Shown: in pieces, positions 19,136 to 28,949 of the stretch
Layout: every line of letters starts with the position of its first letter
Position numbering within the stretch: position 1 is the stretch's first letter
Assembly: GCA_003116975.1 (NCBI GenBank)
Contig: BGKB01000086.1
Span: 224,710-288,709 of the forward strand
Length of the DNA stretch: 64,000 bases
Direction of reading: 5' to 3'
From: Aurantiochytrium sp. KH105
Lineage: Eukaryota > Sar > Bigyra > Thraustochytrida > Thraustochytriidae
The notes under the pieces: generated by a model
What the model was told of the DNA's origin: nothing
The model's database searches: none
The model's input: only the letters and a program-made list of their open reading frames with translations
Translations under genes and position numbers: made by a program

Positions 19136-21313
19136 ATGGGGTGCACGCGGTCGAAGCTCGTGAAGGGCGCGCGGGATGAACCGCTCGGGGGAGGAGGCAG
19201 AGCGGGCAAGGACGGCAAGCGCGACGCCGCCGACGAGGCGAAGCGCAGAAAGGTCAGGTCCGGGTCGCTGACGGGAGAAGCCATGTACCAGCGGGAGCTG
19301 TCCACGCTCAATGAGGCCATGGTGCAGCTGCACCTGAACGAGGACATCCGCAAGGTCTACGACGGCCTCCAGCACCCGAAGCGCAAGAAGGCCGCAGCCC
19401 CGGCTGGGAGCGCAGGCGCCTCCGAAGAGGACGGCTGGCTCGGCTCGGGGAACTGGGGCCAGGTCCGCGTCGTGACGCGCCGCGACGACAAACGCAAGTT
19501 TGCCTGCAAGATCTTGCGCCTGTCCAAGAACATGACCCCGCACAGGCGACAGGAACTCCTCGATGAGATCCTCGTGCTCTCCAAGCTCGACCATCCGCAC
19601 ATTGCCAAGCTTTACGAAACGTACGAGGAAGAAGGCCTCAATCTCTATCTTATCATGGAACTTCTCGAAGGCGGAGAGCTTTTCAAGCGTCTCACCGTGG
19701 ACTCGCACAAGGGCCGCTTCACCGAGGTTGACGCCCGCAATACCACGCGGCAAATGGTGAGTGCTATCGCCTATCTGCATTCACGCGGCATCGTGCACCG
19801 GGATTTAAAGCTGGAGAATTTCGTCTACCGCGAGCAAGGCGGCTCTGACCTCGTCCTCATCGACTTTGGACTCTCGGTCAAGTACAAGTCCTCGGGTCGC
19901 GCCACAGACCAGATGCACGACATTGTCGGCTCCTCGTACTACATTGCGCCAGAGGTCTTGAAGAAGAACTATGGCGTCGAGTGTGACATCTGGTCCCTCG
20001 GCGTCATTGTTTACATGCTTCTATCCGGCACGCCTCCCTTCAAGGGCGAAACCGAGCAGAAAATCATGGCCTCGGCGCTGCGCGGTGTCTACTCCATGTC
20101 TCGTCCAGTCTGGAAGACGCTCACGGAGGAGGCCAAGGACTTTGTGCGCAAATGCCTTGTCATCAACGTCAAGCGGCGCATGACGGCGCGTGACGCGCTC
20201 GACCACCCTTGGTTTCGCATGGAGCTCGCCAACGACGCCTCCGAGGCCGAGGCGAGCTCGATCTCGAGCGACTCGTCATCCACGATTGTCAACGACGGTA
20301 TCATCAAAAACCTTCGTCAGTACGCGCATCAGGCCAGCTTCACGCGCATCGCCTTGCAGGCAGTCTCGTACGAGCTCTCCCGCGACGACATCAAGGACCT
20401 AGAGAATGCTTTCAAAGTTCTCGATCGAGATGGCGACGGCTACATTACCTCGGAAGAGCTCCAGCAAGAGCTCACTAGTCACAACAAGATGAGCAACTCG
20501 GAATGCCATGAAATTTTTCAGGCGATGGACTTTGATCGCACCGGCAAAGTTCACTTTAACGAGTTTGTCGCTGCGGCGCTCAGTCTCAGCTTTGATCATG
20601 ACGAGACAATTTTGCAACACGCGTTTTCCCGCCTGGATCTCGACAACGACGGTTTAGTCGACGTGGAGCAGATTCGTAGCCGCTTTGGCTCGCATCTCAA
20701 GGATGAGGATGGAAAGTACGCTTCCAAGGTGCTTGAAGAGGTTATCAAGCGCAATAGCATGCGGGGCCTTGACGGTAAGATCACGATCAAGGACTTTATG
20801 GCTATCGTTCGCGAGGGTCACGACGACGAAATTGCGCAGGTGCCATCAAGATCCATGGATCTTTCGGAACTTGGCATGGATGCCGATGCTGATGGCATGT
20901 CTCTGCACTCCGAAGGCGCCGACCTGACTGAAGTTGAGGATTCTTCTCATGACGGCCTCGACGACTCGCAGCGAAGTCTTACGACCGGGGCACTCGTTTC
21001 TCATGTGTCCAATGAAAATACAATCGATGCTGATGATGAAGGCACTGTCAACAATATCAACAACAACAACAATAACAACAACAGCAACAACAGCATTAAC
21101 ACGGACAACAACAACAACAACGGTAGGGGAACAGTCGATGCAGAGAATGCGACGACAGGCTCTGTGGATCCAACATCACCACCGAAAGTGCCAACGCAAG
21201 CTGGTGAAACTACCTCATCCGGGGATCCGGTAGCGCCTCAGCGGCTCAAGAGCGTAGAGCCCCCGGCCCGTACTGAGTCTATCGAGCCCGAGACCCCTCC
21301 TCAAACCAGATGA
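19136..21313 (+). CDS. CDPK: Calcium-dependent protein kinase (CDPK)
   Basis: A 725-residue protein. The frame is open upstream to 18773, but the ATG at 19136 gives MGCTRSK, an N-myristoylation plus palmitoylation signal typical of CDPKs, so it is preferred. The kinase domain spans about 98-362, with GSGNWGQV loop, FACKIL lysine, HRDLKLENF, IDFGLS and a SYYIAPEV activation end. A junction/autoinhibitory helix follows. EF-hands: LDRDGDGYITSEEL (about 429), MDFDRTGKVHFNEF (about 464), LDLDNDGLVDVEQI (about 500), and a degenerate fourth (RGLDGKITIKDF, about 540). The 140-residue C-terminal tail is disordered with an Asn tract (21058-21122). CDPKs occur in plants, ciliates, apicomplexans and stramenopiles. 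The enzyme would phosphorylate targets at membranes in response to calcium. Single exon. Confidence 0.92.
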   Translation: MGCTRSKLVKGARDEPLGGGGRAGKDGKRDAADEAKRRKVRSGSLTGEAMYQRELSTLNEAMVQLHLNEDIRKVYDGLQHPKRKKAAAPAGSAGASEEDGWLGSGNWGQVRVVTRRDDKRKFACKILRLSKNMTPHRRQELLDEILVLSKLDHPHIAKLYETYEEEGLNLYLIMELLEGGELFKRLTVDSHKGRFTEVDARNTTRQMVSAIAYLHSRGIVHRDLKLENFVYREQGGSDLVLIDFGLSVKYKSSGRATDQMHDIVGSSYYIAPEVLKKNYGVECDIWSLGVIVYMLLSGTPPFKGETEQKIMASALRGVYSMSRPVWKTLTEEAKDFVRKCLVINVKRRMTARDALDHPWFRMELANDASEAEASSISSDSSSTIVNDGIIKNLRQYAHQASFTRIALQAVSYELSRDDIKDLENAFKVLDRDGDGYITSEELQQELTSHNKMSNSECHEIFQAMDFDRTGKVHFNEFVAAALSLSFDHDETILQHAFSRLDLDNDGLVDVEQIRSRFGSHLKDEDGKYASKVLEEVIKRNSMRGLDGKITIKDFMAIVREGHDDEIAQVPSRSMDLSELGMDADADGMSLHSEGADLTEVEDSSHDGLDDSQRSLTTGALVSHVSNENTIDADDEGTVNNINNNNNNNNSNNSINTDNNNNNGRGTVDAENATTGSVDPTSPPKVPTQAGETTSSGDPVAPQRLKSVEPPARTESIEPETPPQTR

Positions 21314-21761
21314 GCAAGGCCAGGCTGCCCTGAGGACGCCGTTGTCTCTTGCTTTGACCTGTCTGTCACGGGGTGAATCATGTACGATGTGGCGAGGTTC
21401 CAGTACGGCCTGCCGCACGCATTCTCGGCCTCCTCATTTCTCGCACCCGCGCCCTCACCTGCACGTACCGATTGCACCAACTGTGCATGAGATCTGTGCG
21501 TGATATGTTCCTTCCCCCCTTTCGATGCCCGCGCTAGATTTCGCGCGTGGCGTTGTGTCAAAAGTGTAATTTTCAAATCTCTAACTCTTGTTCAAATTTT
21601 TCTTCGGTTCAAGTCTCAGCACTGCGCACGCAAGAGACTGAGACTGTTCCGGTCTGGTCAAAGTTCAGTCGGTCCGGTCATCGGCGCTGCTGCTGGTGCT
21701 GCTGGTGCTGGTGCTGAGCGATCCCGTGCCAAGCTGTGTAGCGAGAGTCAGCTTTGGAAGT
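21314..21761. other. Intergenic between CDPK and BTB/kelch-like gene
   Basis: No gene. The 150 bp before the next start include a TGCTGGTGCTGCTGGTGCTGG repeat (21688-21715), read through as an in-frame N-terminal extension. Confidence 0.55.
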
Positions 21762-23924
21762 ATGCCGAAGCGCAAGGCACTATCCAAAGATGAGGTGGAC
21801 GATTTGATCAATGACCTTCGCAAGGCGAGAGCGCGCCATGAGCCTGATGTTGCGAAGCCCGGAGAATTTGTTCTCGCTGCGCCATCAACCACAAAAGATG
21901 TCCGTCAATCCACTTCCACATCAGCAGACATGGTAGCGGGGAAATTCTGGCCGCACATGCCCTTAACGGCAGCTCTGGCCGACGATGGCGAGCGTCCGTT
22001 CTCAATTGTCGTCTCAGATGCCTTACAGATTCAGGTCCCGAGTATGATGGGCGCTCTCCAATCGGACGCAATCGCGGACGCTCTTTCGCGAGGCGACTCT
22101 TTGCTTCGAATCCCCGACGCCTCCATCAGTGCAGCTGCTCTTACCCAAGTACATGCCCACCTTTACGGGCGCGACATTGCGTGTGCAAGCTTTCAAGACG
22201 CGGTCGACCTATTGCGCGCAGCGCAAACTCTTCGGATGCACTTCCTCGGCACTGCCGCTCTCGGCAGCGTTCGCCTGTTAACTAAACCAGAAAATGCACT
22301 CGAGGCGCTCAATTGGATTCAACGCTTTGGAACCGGCGAAGAACTCGAACAGTGCAGAGTGTACGTGGTACGAAATCTCGACGCAGTCAGCCGGACCGAG
22401 CAATGGTGCCGGCTTTCGTGGACCGAAATTGAAGCGTGGGTGCACGAAGCACGCGCAGCGTCTACGCCTACTGCACAAATCCTGCACTGCTTTTTGCGAT
22501 GGATTTGCAACACCTCGCGAAAATTTGAAAAAGAGGAAGTCAGCGCCCTGCTATGCGCGCTCCCCGTGAGCAGTACGGACCGGACTCGTCTGACATCCAT
22601 TTTCGCCAAGATGTATCAAGCAGTTCAAAATTCACCAAAATCGATCGTGGAGCGCCTGGCGCTTGTTAAAAAGTGCATGGAACGGACCACTACTTCTTGG
22701 AGCTTTCTTGTCGACGTAGCCTTGCGTCAGAACCGCAAACTGCTCTTGACTTCGAAATTGTGGAAACCCATTCAAACACTTCATGTGCCGCTCTTGGGGT
22801 TGTCGCTCATTGCGCACGAGCACAGTTTCTTCACGTTTGGTGGAATGCAAGAGTCGCGAGGGCCTGCTGGCGCGACGGCGTTTCCCCGCGTACAGATGAG
22901 AGATCTCTTTCCAGCGCTCGCCCATCGTACAGCATGGCCCATTTCATCTGGCTCGATGTCCCTTGATTCCCGACTGCGGCCGACGTGGCCATCGCAGGAT
23001 CGAGAGCAAGATGCTGGGCATCACCGACTTGTGTCCTCGCAGCGGCAGGACTTGCGCATCGTCGACGCAGCCACAACCGTCGCACAGCATCATTTTGGTG
23101 TCGTGGCGGGCGGGTGTGATGCTGAGACAGGCAAAACGCTAGCCTCCGTCTCAGCTTTTATTCTCGACACCAAAGAGTGGGTCAATCTTCCGCCTCTGCC
23201 ACGCCCTCGAGTTGCGGCTTGCGCGGGCTGGCTGCGTCTGCAGCGGAATCGTTCCTATGTGCTTGTGATCACGGCAGGCTGTGACGAGAAAGGTCATGCT
23301 GATGCAAGTACGCTGGGTCTCGAATTTACTTGTACAATTGAAGACTCCAAAGCGGTTTGGAGCTGGGCAACAGAGTGGAGATCCTGTTCAGCTCTCGCCG
23401 AGGCAAGGTTTGCGGCCGGAACTTGTGTTATCGCTCAAGACACAATGGTTGTTGTCGGGGGTCTCGCATCAAATGCGAGCGAAACTCTGGCTTCTGTGGA
23501 GATCCTCCGTGTGCCTGAGCATGTGAAAAGCTTCGAGGACCTAGCTTTGATTAAGTGGGCCAAGTCAACGCCGCTTCCTGCTCCACTACACTCGATGGGC
23601 GTCTTTGGCATTTCAGGTCCTGATGAACAATGTCGCATTATTGTCGCGGGTGGACGCAGTTCTTCAGGCAAGGACCTTGCGGACGTGATGCAATTCTGTC
23701 TTGAAGCAGATTCTGCATCCGATTGGCAGCGCATGCCTCTGGAATTACCCGAATGTCGCAGTTCCTTTGGCTATACGATTGTTGATGCTGGAGCCGAGCT
23801 CTGTCTGCTAGTAGCGGGCGGCGTGTCGGGCAGTCGCGTGCTTGATTCCGTCATTGCTCTCGTGCTCGATTTTCGCACAACGATCACAACCCCGACCACG
23901 ACCATGACGCCAAAGAAATATTGA
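21762..23924 (+). CDS. BTB-BACK-kelch-like protein
   Basis: A 720-residue protein. I start it at MPKRKALSKDEVDDLINDL; the 22 residues upstream come from a GCTGGT repeat. Residues about 80-180 have the spacing of a BTB fold (FSIVVSDALQIQVP...SISAAALTQVHAHLYG), followed by a helical BACK-like stretch with VYVVRNLDAV and ALNWIQRF. The second half contains kelch-type blades: FGVVAGGCDAETG...ASVSAFILDTKEWVNLPPLPRPRVAACA, TMVVVGGLASNASETLASVEI, RIIVAGGRSSSGKDLADVMQF and LCLLVAGGVSGSRVLDSV. BTB-kelch proteins are commonly Cullin-3 substrate adaptors. BTB is weaker here than kelch. Single exon; ends just before a 19-T tract. Confidence 0.72.
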   Translation: MPKRKALSKDEVDDLINDLRKARARHEPDVAKPGEFVLAAPSTTKDVRQSTSTSADMVAGKFWPHMPLTAALADDGERPFSIVVSDALQIQVPSMMGALQSDAIADALSRGDSLLRIPDASISAAALTQVHAHLYGRDIACASFQDAVDLLRAAQTLRMHFLGTAALGSVRLLTKPENALEALNWIQRFGTGEELEQCRVYVVRNLDAVSRTEQWCRLSWTEIEAWVHEARAASTPTAQILHCFLRWICNTSRKFEKEEVSALLCALPVSSTDRTRLTSIFAKMYQAVQNSPKSIVERLALVKKCMERTTTSWSFLVDVALRQNRKLLLTSKLWKPIQTLHVPLLGLSLIAHEHSFFTFGGMQESRGPAGATAFPRVQMRDLFPALAHRTAWPISSGSMSLDSRLRPTWPSQDREQDAGHHRLVSSQRQDLRIVDAATTVAQHHFGVVAGGCDAETGKTLASVSAFILDTKEWVNLPPLPRPRVAACAGWLRLQRNRSYVLVITAGCDEKGHADASTLGLEFTCTIEDSKAVWSWATEWRSCSALAEARFAAGTCVIAQDTMVVVGGLASNASETLASVEILRVPEHVKSFEDLALIKWAKSTPLPAPLHSMGVFGISGPDEQCRIIVAGGRSSSGKDLADVMQFCLEADSASDWQRMPLELPECRSSFGYTIVDAGAELCLLVAGGVSGSRVLDSVIALVLDFRTTITTPTTTMTPKKY

Positions 23925-23942
23925 TTCGATCCCTCGTCCTGC

Positions 23943-23961
23943 TTTTTTTTTTTTTTTTTTT
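23943..23961. repeat. Poly-T tract
   Basis: 19 consecutive T just after the stop of the kelch-like gene, in its 3' flank. Confidence 0.9.
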
Positions 23962-24185
23962 CTGGCATAGCCTAATGTGGGAAGGAAACCTTACTACTTA
24001 TCCGGTACGATGGTGTGTGCTCAGCAGCTTCAATCATTGCTTGTAATTGAAACACTACCTAGCGTCGCGGCCGCTGACGACGCGCTCGGAAGCCAAAACA
24101 GCAAGAGCAACTTCGGCATGCCAAGACTTGCAGACCAATCTGCAGGGGGAGAGACTGGCTCAGGCCTGACGGTTGAGGTCGCGCA

Positions 24186-26123
24186 ATGAAGCAACCAGAC
24201 CAGGAGGACGCGGCGGTGGCCAAGGCCTGCGAAGACGCGTCCGCGCAAGCAGCACAAGACAAGTCAGCTTCGAAAATAGCAGCATCCGCAGTATCTGCAG
24301 GTGCAGCCGCATCAGCAGCATCACCAACATCATCATATTCATCATCAATATCACAATCAGGAGCGGAGGGAACTCCAGAGGTGGAGGCAGCAGTCGGAGC
24401 AGCAGCAGCAGCAGCTGGAAAAGGCGAGGAAGAGGAAGAAGAAAAAGAAGACATAGAAATGGACGACAATACGATTGCCGCAGCGAATCCAAGAAGCTCC
24501 AAGCGCGGCAAGCGACGAGAACGAACGTCATCTTCACAACACCAAGGACCAACAAACCCGCTCGTGCAAAGCCTAAGCCGATTCCACGCGCAAGGCAGTA
24601 TCTTTGTGGGCAGGATCGAGGACCTGGTGGAGGAAAGACAAGACCTCAAAGAGGCCTACTTTCGGGCCAAGCGAGACGAAGCCATGTTCCGCAGGCAACT
24701 GCACCGTATTCGCGACGGCGGTAGCGCCATCAAACGCCTGCAAAGCAGGGTTCGGCAGCTCGAACATCGCCAATACGTAGCTTCCACACGCCAGACCAAC
24801 CTTGTCGGCGACTATGCGCAGCTTCGCGAAAAGATCGACCATGGTCGGCGCGAGGTACTAATTCTCGACGAAAAAATCAGGGACCTCGACAACGATGTGA
24901 TCGAAAGAAAAGAAGAGGTCGCTCGCATTGTTGCTGCATCACGTGTAGCCTTTGCCCGTCGCGGGGAAGCCATGGTAATGATCCAGCAGCTCGAGAAGCG
25001 CCATCAAGAGGCAGCCACCGAATTTGAGCGCGAGTGGGACGCTCTCTCCAAGGTCATGACGGCAAAGGAAAACAGGTACAAGATGGAGTTTAGCAAGCTC
25101 CGCCTTGGCATGCCAACGCAGGCGAAAGAGATTGAGAAGAAAATTTTGAAAAAGGTCCAGCGCGACGAGAAAAAGCTCAAAATTGCTGTGGCGACGGGGA
25201 ACTGGGCGACAGCGCGCACGCGCATTGCTCCGCACATTTACAACGAAAAGGTCCACACCTTCGAGGACTCTTTCAAAAAGGTGCAGCAACTCACAGGCGC
25301 ACGAGATCTCGAGGATCTTGCTGAGATCATGGCCGCCTCCGAGGACAAAAACTACCGGGCCTTTCAACATCTCGCGGCCATGAATACCGAGGCGAGCTCT
25401 CTCGAAGCTTCTGTGGCGGGTCTACATGCGCAGCTTGATGAATCAAAACATCACACGGGTGCATACTCCGCGTTCAAACGACGCGTGATTCAGGATTTGC
25501 GCGATGATTGTGATAACATTTGTGCGGAAGCGGACGAGCTCGAACTGGCGTCCAATGGTCTCTCGGAAGCTTTTGAGACCTTTCGTCCTCATCTTCGTGA
25601 CATCTTTGGCCAGGCCCAATGCGACTCGCTTCCCCTGCCAGAGCACTTTAGTATCGATGAACTCAGTGACAGCGAGGTTCTCCAGTGTCTCGGCCTCATC
25701 GAGCAGCGAGTAAACGAAATACTGCACGTTTTCGCGTGCGTTGCAAGCGTAGCGCGCGAGAAGGCAAAGGCACTCGATTCGTATCAGACATTTCATTCTG
25801 TTATGGAAGAGGCGGGTCTCGGAGGCCAAAGCTCGAAAGATGCCGCCAGGCGAGGCTACACAAATCCCGAGGCCACTGCTGCCCGGGCCGCCTTATTATC
25901 AGCCCCGACAGATGTCGTCCCGCGTCTCAGTGTGGCCTCGGTGGTTGGGCCGAGCAAGCCTAAGCGTGATCGGACAATCCGCGTAACACCGCCCAAGCTC
26001 GAGGATCACGATGTGCAAGAGGTGGACCCGAATGATCCCTTTCGAGATGCGAACGAAGTACATCGCCCATGGCATCGCGATAATCAAGGATCTTCACTCC
26101 ACCTGCACTTCTACTCGTCATGA
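24186..26123 (+). CDS. Outer dynein arm docking-complex coiled-coil protein (ODA1/CCDC63/CCDC114-like)
   Basis: A 645-residue protein. The first 120 residues are Ala/Ser/Glu low complexity. Residues about 140-480 are long coiled coil with docking-complex landmarks: LREKIDHGRREVLILDEKIRDL, and the block FEDSFKKVQQLTGARDLEDLAEIM...EDKNYRAFQHL. The latter mirrors the 'FxxxFxxIxxxTGxxDxxxLV..F...E..NF.LF' block of ODA docking subunits. The family anchors outer dynein arms to axonemal doublets, so this organism should make motile flagella (zoospores). It could also be the paralogous CCDC151/ODA3 class; the family is clear but the exact subunit is not. Single exon. Confidence 0.68.
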   Translation: MKQPDQEDAAVAKACEDASAQAAQDKSASKIAASAVSAGAAASAASPTSSYSSSISQSGAEGTPEVEAAVGAAAAAAGKGEEEEEEKEDIEMDDNTIAAANPRSSKRGKRRERTSSSQHQGPTNPLVQSLSRFHAQGSIFVGRIEDLVEERQDLKEAYFRAKRDEAMFRRQLHRIRDGGSAIKRLQSRVRQLEHRQYVASTRQTNLVGDYAQLREKIDHGRREVLILDEKIRDLDNDVIERKEEVARIVAASRVAFARRGEAMVMIQQLEKRHQEAATEFEREWDALSKVMTAKENRYKMEFSKLRLGMPTQAKEIEKKILKKVQRDEKKLKIAVATGNWATARTRIAPHIYNEKVHTFEDSFKKVQQLTGARDLEDLAEIMAASEDKNYRAFQHLAAMNTEASSLEASVAGLHAQLDESKHHTGAYSAFKRRVIQDLRDDCDNICAEADELELASNGLSEAFETFRPHLRDIFGQAQCDSLPLPEHFSIDELSDSEVLQCLGLIEQRVNEILHVFACVASVAREKAKALDSYQTFHSVMEEAGLGGQSSKDAARRGYTNPEATAARAALLSAPTDVVPRLSVASVVGPSKPKRDRTIRVTPPKLEDHDVQEVDPNDPFRDANEVHRPWHRDNQGSSLHLHFYSS

Positions 26124-26310
26124 CGGGAGGAAAGAGGATGTTTGCAATGAGTAGTCGAGAAATGAAGCGAAACGAGAAAGGGAAAAACAAATGAGTTGAA
26201 ACGAGACGAAACGAAACGAGCACACGATTGGACAAATGAACGAACAAACACAAACAAACAAAAGAATGGCTGTATTGGCTATGCCGGTTGAACGTGGTCT
26301 ATTTTCATAT
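26124..26310. other. Short convergent intergenic region
   Basis: Purine-rich AACGAAACGAG repeats (26150-26220); otherwise nothing seen. Confidence 0.5.
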
Positions 26311-26673
26311 TTACGCATCAGAAGTGTTCGGGCCGTCTGACGCCTTGGGTTTCACGTCTTCGGTCTTTGCTCTCTTTGCGGCCTTTGCAGCTGCCTCCTT
26401 GGCCTCCTTTTCACGGGCGACAATGGGAGCAAGGTACGCGTTTGTAGCATCCTTGGCCTTTTCGAGAAAGGCAGTGAGCGGCTCAAAAGCCTCGTTCGGA
26501 GTTGGCTCGGGGAGCGAGCCATGGTCGTGTTTGCCATAAAACCGAATTGAGAAGGCGTCTTCCGCAGAGGCCGCTTCCGTGGTCTCGGCGGCCTGTGTCG
26601 CGAGCCCCTCGACATCGGTCTCTGGCGTCACCACCAGGTCCTCCTTGCCGTCAATAAAGAAGCGGAGCTCCAT
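26311..26673 (-). CDS. Small acidic/basic protein, possibly GON7-like KEOPS subunit
   Basis: A 120-residue protein from ATG at 26673 (MELRFFIDGKEDLVV). A short beta-type N terminus is followed by FSIRFYGKHDHGSLPEPTP, then an amphipathic helix FEPLTAFLEKAKDATNAYLAPIVARE and a Lys/Ala-rich tail with a KRAKTEDVKPK basic stretch. The helix pattern L-x-x-F/L...N-x-Y/F-L-x-x-V/I resembles the conserved helix of GON7, the small KEOPS subunit needed for tRNA t6A synthesis. Size and disordered tail also fit. The similarity is short and I am not sure. A GTG-initiated extension of 8 residues is possible but less likely. Confidence 0.5.
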   Translation of the reverse strand: MELRFFIDGKEDLVVTPETDVEGLATQAAETTEAASAEDAFSIRFYGKHDHGSLPEPTPNEAFEPLTAFLEKAKDATNAYLAPIVAREKEAKEAAAKAAKRAKTEDVKPKASDGPNTSDA

Positions 26674-27117
26674 TGTTTCTGAGCCGCAACAGAACACTCT
26701 GTCGCGGAGATCTGGTTGGAGGAGAGGCCTACGCGCAGGCCGCCTCCGCGCGCCGCTCCTGCGAGGCAGCCACAGTACGGATTGGCTGCGTGCTCTGACC
26801 GTGCCGCGGTGCCAACCGGGGCCCCGGAGGAAATGGTCTATCGAGGCGGAGTTGTCCGGTTATAGACCTTTTTATCTCATTTGACGCCGCGACACGTGAC
26901 ATGTGGCAAGTGACTTGTCACAGATGCAAGCTAAATGCTTTCATACTTCAGTCTTACTTTGCGATTTCCATTGTTTTTTCTTTTCCTGCCTAGTTGGTTT
27001 CTAAGCTCTTTTCCCTCCGGCGCGGACCGTCAAGCTTTGAGGACATGATGGTCCGCAGCAAAGTTGTGGCAGGATCTGCGCGCCCTCTGACCGGGGCTGC
27101 AACTGCGAGGCGACGCG
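26674..27117. other. Divergent promoter region between GON7-like and LRR genes
   Basis: 444 bp. It contains GGTTATAGACC (about 26860-26870) and, about 30 bp on, a CACGTG (about 26894) with ACATGTGGCAAGTGACTTGT after it. No gene. Confidence 0.5.
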
Positions 27118-28455
27118 ATGTCCGTAAGCCACGGAGGCCCCGGGCCCCGGCTTGTCGATGCCGCGGGGAAGGAAGTCCGATATGCGCGACTCGTGACAGA
27201 TCCAGATGCGGGCCTGACTGTCACCTCACTTATGACGAGACAAGTTCTGCTCGAGCATGCACGCGCCGAAAAGCTTGTGAGCGTGGATGTCTCGGGCATG
27301 GACTGGCTTGATGGTGAGACGCTCGTTAACATGGCTGAGCGCTGCGCAGAACACGGTGAGTCACACGTGGTAACGCTTACATTGAATGGCTGTGCCACGG
27401 TCGACGATGAGATTCTTTCTCGTGTCGCGCAGCACATGGGGAAAAATCTGCATGCTTTACACGCACGTGGCTGTCCAAAGATCACCTTGCGAGGAGCTCT
27501 AATGGTACTTGCACTGTGTCCCTCGCTCGAAACGCTCGATTTCGGTCGGAATCCAGAACTTTTATCTTTACCAGATACCTCCCCTGACGATGATCTCCTG
27601 GAACTTTTTAATGCCAGCTTGCCGCCTGCTCTTCGCGAAGGAATCCATATTGACACGAGCCACCTTGCCGCGGACAGGCAACGAGAAATTGCAGACGCCC
27701 GAGCCGACTTTATGGAGCTTCTTGGTGAGAATACGACGAAGCTTCGACACCTGGATCTGAGCGATGCGCATGGCGTCGATGACGTGTTCTTAAGTCGACT
27801 TCCTGAGACGAATGCGATCGAGATTTTGAAGCTTGGTGGATGTGCGCAGCTCACGAGCAAAGGTATTGCGTGTATCGCGCAGCGGTGCCGTAATTTGCGA
27901 GATCTAGATCTCTCCGGAGTTCCGTGTCTGGATGATGCGGGTCTCCATGCGCTTGCAGCTGCGGGCGTGTCCTTGGAAAGACTGATGATCTCTGGCTGTC
28001 CAAGAATCTCTTCAGTGGGACTTCAAGAGCTTCTTGTCGCCGTCGGTTCGACTTTGCAATATTTTGACGTGAGCAGCTGCCCGGGGCTCGACAAAAATCT
28101 TTTCAAAGGAACAGCGGAAGCATGCTCAGCATTACAAGACATTCTGCTTTGCGGCAATCAAGCCATTGAAAAATCGACGCTTGAGTCCCTGACAGCGTTT
28201 GGTGCCTTGCGCACGGTGCATCTCGACGGTTGTTATGGGATTCCACGGCACGGCTTGGAGCAAGTGCGTGATTCTTGTCCAAGCATCGAGTTTCTGCGAA
28301 GGAGAGATGCGCCTGTTGGTCTCTCAAACGCGGGTGGCCTGATGCCGCATTGGAAGCCGTTGCCGGTCAGTCAACAACTCAAGACGATTGCCAAAGACGC
28401 CAAAGGCTCGTCGGGCGGCAAAAAGGACGCCAAGAAGAAAAAGAAGAAGAAATAG
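27118..28455 (+). CDS. Leucine-rich repeat protein (AMN1/FBXL cysteine-containing type)
   Basis: A 445-residue protein. Residues about 50-380 are cysteine-containing LRRs with the pattern LxxLxLxGCxxLTxxGLxxIAxxCxx. Examples are ILKLGGCAQLTSKGIACIAQRC, LRDLDLSGVPCLDDAGLHAL and LERLMISGCPRISSVGL. No F-box is visible in front. The C terminus is a pure lysine tail (KKDAKKKKKKK), which could be a nuclear/nucleolar or membrane-charge signal. F-box-less members (AMN1-like) act in cell-cycle exit, and related FBXLs are SCF substrate receptors; which role applies is unknown. Single exon. Confidence 0.78.
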   Translation: MSVSHGGPGPRLVDAAGKEVRYARLVTDPDAGLTVTSLMTRQVLLEHARAEKLVSVDVSGMDWLDGETLVNMAERCAEHGESHVVTLTLNGCATVDDEILSRVAQHMGKNLHALHARGCPKITLRGALMVLALCPSLETLDFGRNPELLSLPDTSPDDDLLELFNASLPPALREGIHIDTSHLAADRQREIADARADFMELLGENTTKLRHLDLSDAHGVDDVFLSRLPETNAIEILKLGGCAQLTSKGIACIAQRCRNLRDLDLSGVPCLDDAGLHALAAAGVSLERLMISGCPRISSVGLQELLVAVGSTLQYFDVSSCPGLDKNLFKGTAEACSALQDILLCGNQAIEKSTLESLTAFGALRTVHLDGCYGIPRHGLEQVRDSCPSIEFLRRRDAPVGLSNAGGLMPHWKPLPVSQQLKTIAKDAKGSSGGKKDAKKKKKKK

Positions 28456-28949
28456 TAACCAGGTGCTTGGTGATGGTTGTCAACGATGCCAAAGGCTCGG
28501 CTGCAGCTTTCTGGGGGCCGGCAAAAGAGGGGAACTAAGGAAGGGGAAAAACAAGAACAAGATGGAAAAGGACAACATGAAGGAGATGAAGAAGTTATGG
28601 AGAGATCAGGTTGTGCGTCGACAACGTTCAAGACATTCCGCATGGTGAAGTGCATGACAGTCCGCATGGGAGTCCCGCTCAGTGAGATCGCTTCGTGAGA
28701 TCGAGGCGCTAACAAATCTCACCGCCGCAAATAGAGGTACAGTGGATAGCAACACGGGCTGACAGCGTTAATCGAGCGACGGAATAACAACGTGAAATTG
28801 ATAAACAAATGGATGAACTTTAGGCACTGGATTAAAGTCGTTCGCCGGAGATGATGACAGCGTACAGCGACCGCGAGGACACAAAAGAGAAAAACATTAA
28901 TAAGATAACACGATATGAAATTGAAATACAGTGCGCGTGCTCTTTTCGT
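28456..28949. other. Convergent intergenic region
   Basis: 3' flanks of the LRR gene and the disordered protein; purine-rich (28530-28600). No gene. Confidence 0.55.
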
